A stretch of DNA of 64,000 bases. It comes from an uncultured Lentisphaerota bacterium (GTDB lineage: Bacteria; Verrucomicrobiota; Kiritimatiellia; CAIQIC01). Below the pieces are notes generated by a model, which was not told the DNA's origin, ran no database searches, and saw only the letters and a program-made list of their open reading frames with translations. The translations under genes and the position numbers were made by a program. The DNA is taken from positions 1 through 64,000 of the forward strand of contig CAITZM010000177.1 in NCBI GenBank assembly GCA_903896925.1, written 5' to 3'. This document shows positions 58,308-64,000 of this stretch, one piece after another; position 1 is the stretch's first letter, and each line of letters begins with the position of its first letter.

Positions 58308-59213
58308 TCAGCGCTCGCGCTGGGCGCGGTAGAGGCGCGGGCTGACGCCGGTTTCGCGGCGAAAGACGCGCGAGAAGTGGTAGGGGTCGTCGTAGCCGCA
58401 GGCGTGGGCGGCCTCGGCGATGGTGAGCGTGGTGCTTTCGAGCAGGTGGCAGGCGCGGCGGATGCGCAGGTGCGTGTGGTAGGCCACCGGCGGCAGGCCC
58501 ATCTGTTCGCGGAACAGGCTGGAGAGGTGCGTGGGCGAGAGCCGGGCGGCGCGCGCCAGGTCGGCCAGCCCGACCGGTTGCGCGAGGCGTTGCTGCATGT
58601 AGTCCAGCAGCGGCGCGAAATCCTTCGTGGCGGAGGCGCGGCGCTCGGGCACATAGCTGGCATTCTGGAACAGCAGCACGCCGAGCAGGTGCCGCAGCCA
58701 GAGCGAGAGGTGGACCAGCGGCCGCTCCAGATGGCCGCCCGCGACGGTCGCGTAGGCCTCGCCGAAGAGTCCCGTGAGCGTTGCGGCGGCGCCCGGCGCC
58801 ACGGGGATGAGCGGCCGCCCGGCGGGGAAGTGGCGCAGGAACAGCGGCGCGTCGTCGCCGTTGAAGTGGAGCCAGTGGATGGTCCAGGGCTGCGCGGCGT
58901 CGGCGCCGTAGGCATGCGGTTCGCCGCGGGGGAGGAGCAGGGCCTCGCCGGTCTGGATAGCCAGCCGCGCGCCGCGCCACTCGCACCAGCCCGCGCCGCC
59001 TGCGCAAAAGATCAGGATGTGCTGCGGCGCCCCCTTGGGCCGGCGGCGGAAGTGGTGGCCGGCCTCCGGGAAACAGCCAAGATGCGTCACGTGCAGGCCG
59101 CGGGTCAGCGGATGTCGCTCCAGCGCGGCGATGCGGGCATGGGGAAAGACGTGGAAAATCTGGCGGGCGAATCCGCTCGCGATCCGAATATTGTCCAGTT
59201 TCCCGGGTTTCAT
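58308..59213 (-). CDS. AraC-family transcriptional regulator
   Basis: This 301-residue regulator has an N-terminal cupin-like sugar-binding domain (about 30-160; ILIFCAGGAGWCEWRGARLA, LLPRGEPHAYGAD, HWLHFNGDDAPLFL) and a C-terminal double helix-turn-helix (about 200-298; LADLARAARLSPTHLSSLFR, LTIAEAAHACGYDDPYHFSR, RRETGVSPRLYR), all standard for the family. It is divergent from a sugar-porter MFS gene with a 123-bp spacer, so it most likely controls that transporter in response to its sugar. Confidence 0.92.
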   Translation of the reverse strand: MKPGKLDNIRIASGFARQIFHVFPHARIAALERHPLTRGLHVTHLGCFPEAGHHFRRRPKGAPQHILIFCAGGAGWCEWRGARLAIQTGEALLLPRGEPHAYGADAAQPWTIHWLHFNGDDAPLFLRHFPAGRPLIPVAPGAAATLTGLFGEAYATVAGGHLERPLVHLSLWLRHLLGVLLFQNASYVPERRASATKDFAPLLDYMQQRLAQPVGLADLARAARLSPTHLSSLFREQMGLPPVAYHTHLRIRRACHLLESTTLTIAEAAHACGYDDPYHFSRVFRRETGVSPRLYRAQRER

Positions 59214-59336
59214 TCAATACCTGCAAGGCCGCGCGCGTTTCCGGCACCGGAAGATCGTCCATCATTTTCCGATTTTCGTCCATTCCAAAATCGCGGGGCC
59301 GCTTTTAGTCTGCGCGGAAATGTCGGAGGAACAGAC

Positions 59337-60752
59337 ATGACGGGACCCTTGACGGCGGGCGGCGGAGCGGGACGCTTCAACCTGGGCTACGTGTGGATGA
59401 TCTCGCTGGTGGCGGCGATGGGCGGGCTGCTCTTCGGCTACGACTGGGTGGTCATCGGCGGCGCCAAGCCGTTCTTCGAGAAATTCTTCAACCTGAGCAG
59501 TGGCGAGTTGAGCGGTTGGGCGAACAGCTGCGCGCTGCTCGGCTGCCTCATCGGCTCGATCATCACCGGCGGCCTGAGCGACCGGTTCGGACGCAAGAAG
59601 CTGCTGATCCTCTCCGCGCTGCTGTTCGCGGTGTCCTCGGTGCTGACCGGCTGGGCGGGCACCTTCACCTGGTTCGTCGTCTGGCGCATCGTCGGCGGCG
59701 TGGCGATCGGCATGGCCTCGAACCTCTCCCCGATGTACATCGCGGAGGTCGCGCCGGCGCACCTGCGCGGGCGGCTGGTGGCGATCAACCAGCTCACCAT
59801 CGTCATCGGCATCCTCGCGGCGCAGATGATCAACCTGAAGATCGCCCAGCCCGTGCCGGCCGATGCGTCGGTCGAGTTCATCCGCCAGTCGTGGAACGGG
59901 CAGTACGCGTGGCGCTGGATGTTCACCGCGGTGGCGGTGCCCTCGCTGGTGTTCCTGCTCGGGGCGCTGCTGGTGCCGGAAAGCCCGCGCTGGCTGGTGA
60001 AGAACGGCGCGACCGACGCGGCGCGGCGCATCCTCGCCAGGATCGGCGGCGACACCTACGCCGCCATCGAGGTCGCCGACGTGCAGCAGACGCTGGTGGG
60101 TGGCGAGGTCCAGCACGTCCGCTTTAAAGATTTGCTTGCGCCGAAGGTGCTGAAAATCCTGGGCGTGGGCGTTGTGCTGGCGGTGCTGCAGCAGTGGTGC
60201 GGCATCAACGTGATCTTCAATTATGCCGAGGAAATCTTCCACGCGGCCGGCTACGACATCTCCGACACGCTCAAGAACATCGCCTGGACCGGTTCGGTGA
60301 ACCTAGTCTTCACGTTCGTCGCGCTCGGCGTGGTGGACCGCGGCGGGCGGCGGGTGCTGATGCTCTGGGGAGCGGCCGGGCTGGCCGTGATCTACGTCGC
60401 GATGGGCTTTTGCTATCACGGCGGCGTGAAGGGCCTGCCGATGCTGCTGCTCGTGCTGGCGGCGATCAGCTGCTATGCGATGTCGCTGGCGCCGGTGACG
60501 TGGGTGCTGATCTCCGAGATCTTCCCGAACCGCATCCGCGGCGCGGCGGTCTCGGTGGCCGTCAGCGCGCTCTGGATCGCGTGCTTCATCCTGACCTTCA
60601 CCTTCCCGATCCTGAACAAGGCGCTCGGTCCGGCGGCGACCTTCTGGACCTACGCCGGCATCTGCGCCGCCGGCTTCGTCTTCATCCTGCTGCGCGTGCC
60701 GGAGACCAAGGGGAAGACGCTGGAGCAGATCGAGCGCGAGCTGACGGATTGA
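59337..60752 (+). CDS. Sugar-porter family MFS transporter
   Basis: This 471-residue inner-membrane protein has 12 predicted helices and all sugar-porter signatures: GGLLFGYDWVVIGGAKPFFE (about 24-43), DRFGRKKL after helix 2, PMYIAEVAPAHLRGRLVAIN (about 140), PESPRWLVKNG before the central loop, QQWCGINVIFNYAEEIF in helix 7, and VPETKGKTLEQIERE at the end. It is a proton- or Na-coupled importer of a monosaccharide such as xylose, galactose or glucose. Strong ribosome site GGAGGA at 59325-59330. Divergent AraC gene suggests substrate-induced expression. Confidence 0.95.
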   Translation: MTGPLTAGGGAGRFNLGYVWMISLVAAMGGLLFGYDWVVIGGAKPFFEKFFNLSSGELSGWANSCALLGCLIGSIITGGLSDRFGRKKLLILSALLFAVSSVLTGWAGTFTWFVVWRIVGGVAIGMASNLSPMYIAEVAPAHLRGRLVAINQLTIVIGILAAQMINLKIAQPVPADASVEFIRQSWNGQYAWRWMFTAVAVPSLVFLLGALLVPESPRWLVKNGATDAARRILARIGGDTYAAIEVADVQQTLVGGEVQHVRFKDLLAPKVLKILGVGVVLAVLQQWCGINVIFNYAEEIFHAAGYDISDTLKNIAWTGSVNLVFTFVALGVVDRGGRRVLMLWGAAGLAVIYVAMGFCYHGGVKGLPMLLLVLAAISCYAMSLAPVTWVLISEIFPNRIRGAAVSVAVSALWIACFILTFTFPILNKALGPAATFWTYAGICAAGFVFILLRVPETKGKTLEQIERELTD

Positions 60753-60863
60753 GGAAGGGACGAGGGACGCGCGGCAGAAGAATTCTGATTTGCGATTTAT
60801 GATGGATGATTTGTGCCGCTAAGATCTTTTCTGACGCGAGACACGAGACCAGAGACCTTGAAG

Positions 60864-61571
60864 ATGAAAACACATTGGCTGGGTTTGTTTGTGGCGGCAC
60901 TTTACGTGGCGCAGGCGGCGCCGCAGGAAACCGATCCGCGGCTGCACGCCGACGGGAAGGGCTGGCGGATCGAACGGGCCAAGATCGTTGACCCGGCGCT
61001 GCCGCGCGTATTGCTGATCGGCGACTCGATCCTGGGCGGCTACCGCGGTGAGGTCACCAAGGCGCTCGCAGGCAAGGCCAACGTGGATGCGTGGATCAAT
61101 CCCTATTGCCAGTCGGAGCACCTGAACAAGCTGCTCGCCGAGGTGCTCGCGCAGGCGCCCTACGATGTGATCCATTTTAACATGGGCCTGCACGGCTGGC
61201 CGGTGGGACGCATCAAGGAGGGCACGTTCGAGCCGCTGACGAAGGCCTATGTGCAGGTCATCAAAGATAAATTGCCCAAGGCGAAGATCATCTGGGCCAG
61301 CAGCACGCCGGTCACCGTCAAAGGCAAGCCCACCGAACTCGATCCCGTGATCAACGTGAACATCATCGGGCAAAACCGGATGGCCGCGCAGGTGATGGCG
61401 GGGATGAATGTGCCGGTGAACGACCTCTACGCGCTGCTTGTCGGCAAGCTCGAGCTTGCACGCGGCGACCAGTTCCACTGGACCTCACCCGCCTACAAAA
61501 TTCTGTCCGACGCCATCGTGAAAAGAATCCAAACGGCGCTGCCCGCGGAGAAGAAAGCGGCGGCGCCGTAG
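60864..61571 (+). CDS. Exported SGNH/GDSL hydrolase
   Basis: This 235-residue protein has a signal peptide ([19 protein letters not shown]) and the SGNH fold: block [14 protein letters not shown] (Ser nucleophile, about residue 53), a block III stretch [10 protein letters not shown] (N/H oxyanion region), and a C-terminal D-x-x-H in [11 protein letters not shown]. Carbohydrate acetyl-esterases of this fold often accompany lyases and hydrolases. It precedes a beta-helix gene on the same strand with palindrome array F between them. The earlier in-frame ATG at 60813 lacks a signal peptide and is not used. Confidence 0.85.
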   Translation: MKTHWLGLFVAALYVAQAAPQETDPRLHADGKGWRIERAKIVDPALPRVLLIGDSILGGYRGEVTKALAGKANVDAWINPYCQSEHLNKLLAEVLAQAPYDVIHFNMGLHGWPVGRIKEGTFEPLTKAYVQVIKDKLPKAKIIWASSTPVTVKGKPTELDPVINVNIIGQNRMAAQVMAGMNVPVNDLYALLVGKLELARGDQFHWTSPAYKILSDAIVKRIQTALPAEKKAAAP

Positions 61572-61576
61572 CTGGA

Positions 61577-61626
61577 TTTTCCAAGCATTGGAAAAGTTAA
61601 GGCGGGAAGTTTCCAAGGCTTGGAAA
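61577..61626 (+). promoter_or_regulatory. Palindrome array F
   Basis: TTTTCCAAGCATTGGAAAA (61577-61595, centre 61586) and TTTCCAAGGCTTGGAAA (61610-61626, centre 61618) are both near-perfect and 32 bp apart. The second ends 17 bp before the start codon at 61644. This is the cleanest pair and the only one serving a plus-strand gene. Confidence 0.7.
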
Positions 61627-61643
61627 TGTAATAAAGACTGGGG

Positions 61644-63695
61644 ATGAAAAAGAAAATATCACCGCGGTTCGCCGCCCTGCTGCTGGCGTCGCTGGTTGCG
61701 CGGGCCGGCGAATTTTATGTCGGGCCCACCGGACGCGATACGAATCCCGGCACACGGGCGTTGCCGTTTGCCTCGCTCGAAACCGCCCGTGAAGCGGCGC
61801 GCCAGGCCGTCGGCTCGACCGTGTGGCTCGCGCCGGGAACGTACCGGCTCACGAACACGTTCACGCTCGAGGGACGCGATGCGCACACGACGTACCGGGG
61901 CGTCAACGCCAGCATCAGCGGCGGCATCACCATCCCCGCGGCCGCGGTGAAACCGGTGCCGGATGCCGCGGTGCTTCAGCGACTGCTGCCGGAAGTCCGG
62001 GGACGCGTTTTTGAAATTGATGTGCGCAGTTTGGGCGTCACCGACTTTGGCGGTATCGGACCGCGCGGCTTCGGACATCCGTATTTGCCGGCGCCGGTCG
62101 AGTTGTTTGTGGATGACGAACCGCTCGCGCTGGCGCAATGGCCAAAGCGTGGCCAGCGGGGCGAGCCGATCGGCCAGGTGCTCGACGAGGGCACCAACCA
62201 TCTCGCGCGCGGCGAACGCCCCCACGGCGGAACCTTCAAGTATGCCACGGCGCGTCCGGCGCGTTGGACGCAAGCGGAGGAGGTTTGGATCACCGGATTT
62301 TTCTGTAACGGATATGCCGACGATACGCTGAAGGTGAAAGCGTTCGACGTGACGAACAAGACGCTGACGACGGTGCAGCGGCACTGGTATGGCTTCAATT
62401 CGGGCAAACCGTGGAATCGCTGGTTCGCGTTGAACCTGCTCGAGGAAATCGCGGAGCCCGGCGAGTACGCTGCCGATCCGAAAACAGGCAAGCTCTACTT
62501 CCTGCCGCCCGTCGGCAAAGACCCCGCGCAGTGCCGGCTGGAAATTTCGGCGCTGCAAGTGCCGCTGGTTGCGATCCGGGGCGCGACGAACGTGGTGTTC
62601 GACGGCATTGATTTTGAATGCTCACGCGGCATGGGCGTGTACATCGAGGGCGGCGCGAGCAACCGGATTCAGAACGCGAAGCTGCACAATCTCGGGGAAC
62701 TGGCGGTGTGCATGGGGCTGGCCGTTGATCTTGACCGTAAAACAATGGCACCCGCCGGCGGCCCGTGGCGCACCTCCGGCGATCCGCTGTTCAATCGCAA
62801 TGCCGGAACAAGTCACGGCATCGTGCATTGCCAGATCTTCAATACCGGCGCGGGCGGCATTTCTCTCGGCGGCGGCGACCGGCGGAGCCTGACGGCAGCC
62901 GGGAACTTCGTCGAACATTGCGAGCTCCATCATTTCAACCGCTGGGATCGGACCTATCGCGGTGCCGTCAACATGGATGGCGTCGGCAATATCGTCCGGC
63001 ATTGCCTCATTCACGATTGTCCCGGCGTCGCGATTTATCTGCACGGCAACGAACACCTCATCGAGTACAATGAAATCCATCACGCGATCATGGAAGGCGA
63101 CGACATGGGCGCGTTTTACATGGGCCGCGACCCGACCGAGCGCGGCACCATCATCCGCTACAACTACTGGCACGACCTCGCGCCGGCCCACGCGACGCAT
63201 TGCTTGTACTTTGACGACTCCGGCGGTGACAGCGCGCAGGTTTACGGAAACATCTTCCGCAAGGCCGGCAGTCTTTCGACCGTGAACATCAACGGCGGCA
63301 GCGACATCGTGGTGACGAATAATGTCTTTATCGAGTGCAAGAAACCGATCCGCATGGGCCACGGCGGCAACGAGTGGCGGACAAAACAGGGGCGCTTCGA
63401 GGCGTTGATCAAAAATACCAGTTGCGACAAAACGCCGTGGCGGGAACGTTATCCTGAACTGTTGACGTATCTCGCGGACCGTCCGCAGATGCCCCGCGGC
63501 AATCTGTTCGCAAAAAATGTGCTCGCCAACTGCGCCGCCACACCGGCAGCTGGGTTTGAACTGCGCGACAACATGAGCGTCAGCAACGAGCCCAGCCTGC
63601 AGGGCGCGGGCATCGCGGGGTTTGCGCCGATTCCGTTCGAGCGGATTGGCGTGCAGCAAAACAGGGAAGACGGCACGCTCCGAGCGAAACCATGA
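61644..63695 (+). CDS. Exported right-handed beta-helix protein
   Basis: This 683-residue protein has a signal peptide (MKKKISPRFAALLLASLVAR). Its mature start EFYVGPTGRDTNPGTRALPF is the one used by a large group of beta-helix polysaccharide-degrading enzymes such as GH141/PL-like members. Two small beta inserts are visible (about 75-290), then helix rungs: NVVFDGIDFECSRGMGVYIE, HGIVHCQIFNTGAGGISLGG, NIVRHCLIHDCPGVAIYLHG, HLIEYNEIHHAIMEGDDMGA and AQVYGNIFRKAGS. A conserved acidic/His cluster lies in EGDDMGAFYMGRDPTERG. Family not certain. Overlaps the next gene's region by a few bases. Confidence 0.83.
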   Translation: MKKKISPRFAALLLASLVARAGEFYVGPTGRDTNPGTRALPFASLETAREAARQAVGSTVWLAPGTYRLTNTFTLEGRDAHTTYRGVNASISGGITIPAAAVKPVPDAAVLQRLLPEVRGRVFEIDVRSLGVTDFGGIGPRGFGHPYLPAPVELFVDDEPLALAQWPKRGQRGEPIGQVLDEGTNHLARGERPHGGTFKYATARPARWTQAEEVWITGFFCNGYADDTLKVKAFDVTNKTLTTVQRHWYGFNSGKPWNRWFALNLLEEIAEPGEYAADPKTGKLYFLPPVGKDPAQCRLEISALQVPLVAIRGATNVVFDGIDFECSRGMGVYIEGGASNRIQNAKLHNLGELAVCMGLAVDLDRKTMAPAGGPWRTSGDPLFNRNAGTSHGIVHCQIFNTGAGGISLGGGDRRSLTAAGNFVEHCELHHFNRWDRTYRGAVNMDGVGNIVRHCLIHDCPGVAIYLHGNEHLIEYNEIHHAIMEGDDMGAFYMGRDPTERGTIIRYNYWHDLAPAHATHCLYFDDSGGDSAQVYGNIFRKAGSLSTVNINGGSDIVVTNNVFIECKKPIRMGHGGNEWRTKQGRFEALIKNTSCDKTPWRERYPELLTYLADRPQMPRGNLFAKNVLANCAATPAAGFELRDNMSVSNEPSLQGAGIAGFAPIPFERIGVQQNREDGTLRAKP

Positions 63696-63718
63696 TGAAA
63701 GCCACGGAAAAGGTTCTT

Positions 63719-64000
63719 ATGAAAGCGAACAACTGCGTAAAGCTCCTCGCGACGATGGTCCTCGCATCATGTGGAAATCTGTGGGCGCAGCCATCCGATC
63801 TGCCCAAGGTGAAGACGATTCGCCTCGAGAAGCAGGGCGGCGTTCTATCCATAGCCGAGGTCAGCGTCTTTGCCGGTGGAAAAAACATCGCGCCAACCGG
63901 CCAGGCGGGGCAATCGAGCACAGCTTACGGTGCTGGTGCCGGGCGCGCGGTGGATGGCAATACCGATGGTAATTATAACCATAAATCGGTGACACACTCG
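63719..64000 (+). CDS. Lipoprotein-like discoidin-domain protein, cut by window end
   Basis: An open frame runs from the ATG at 63719 to the end of the window with no stop. The start MKANNCVKLLATMVLASCGN carries a lipobox-like LASC. The next part shows TIRLEKQGGVLSIAEVSVFA and RAVDGNTDGNYN, typical of an F5/8 type C (discoidin, fucolectin-like) galactose-binding domain. Two ATGs upstream in frame (63692 in another frame, 63695 in this frame) are possible but less good. It follows the beta-helix gene closely and may bind the same glycan. Only the N-terminal 94 residues are visible. Confidence 0.75.
   Translation, partial: MKANNCVKLLATMVLASCGNLWAQPSDLPKVKTIRLEKQGGVLSIAEVSVFAGGKNIAPTGQAGQSSTAYGAGAGRAVDGNTDGNYNHKSVTHS

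Overview
The window looks like chromosome of a GC-rich bacterium of the PVC superphylum, most likely Verrucomicrobiota, Kiritimatiellota or Lentisphaerota. This is an inference from gene content and repeat style. There is no rRNA or other marker gene to place it. The main evidence is a dense set of exported polysaccharide-degrading proteins: four right-handed beta-helix enzymes or enzyme-like proteins plus one more beta-helix, several TIM-barrel glycoside hydrolases and two Cys-type sulfatases. With them come four FAD-dependent oxidoreductases of the PF12831 type and two PQQ-like beta-propellers. Many intergenic regions carry short palindromic repeats. Almost every enzyme has a Sec or twin-arginine signal, so the region describes a specialist degrader of sulfated or acidic glycans acting at or outside the cytoplasmic membrane.

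Layout. 0-5 kb: possible insertion-sequence end, FHA membrane protein, trmB, PQQ-like propeller, and a two-headed winged-helix regulator. 5.2-12.2 kb (minus strand): a three-gene operon with ATGA stop/start overlaps, encoding a FAD oxidoreductase fused to an aldose 1-epimerase domain, a GH-like TIM barrel and a beta-helix protein. 12.5-15.3 kb (plus): a Tat-exported WD40 propeller ending in a 12-cysteine C-x-C tail, followed 20 bp later by a radical SAM/SPASM enzyme. This is the best candidate for an undescribed modification system. 15.3-19.8 kb: a less GC-rich segment with an outer-membrane beta-barrel, a type-B carboxylesterase and a secreted choloylglycine-hydrolase-type Ntn amidase. 19.8-24.5 kb: an EF-hand esterase and a GH5 enzyme (minus), then a three-domain Mrp protein (plus). 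24.5-35 kb: beta-helix and TIM-barrel genes including a duplicated GH28/GH49-like pair. 35-46 kb: PQQ-like propeller, FAD oxidoreductases, GNAT, small membrane protein, DUF6259-like protein and class C serine hydrolase, separated by repeat-rich spacers. 47-57 kb: FAD oxidoreductase, a 1314-aa exported protein and two sulfatases. 57.5-64 kb: PAS/Cys protein, AraC regulator divergent from a sugar-porter MFS permease, SGNH hydrolase, beta-helix protein and a gene cut by the window edge with a discoidin-like domain.

Two features tie the genes together. First, palindromes of the form TTCCAA-N3-TTGGAA occur in pairs or triplets upstream of six loci (about 12.3, 23.0, 30.3, 34.8, 38.6 and 61.6 kb). 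Their centres are exactly 32 bp apart in every case, which suggests a shared regulator of the glycan-degradation regulon. Second, several unrelated enzymes begin with nearly the same signal-peptide DNA (protein LLCLAPLLAAAEP), as if a leader had been shuffled between genes.

The spacers also carry several families of degenerate repeats: variable-core hairpins, ACCACAGAGG-type inverted tandem repeats, CTTGGCG-type tandem repeats and CAGAGGTCAG-type repeats. Some have run into coding sequence. No tRNA, rRNA or CRISPR array was seen.
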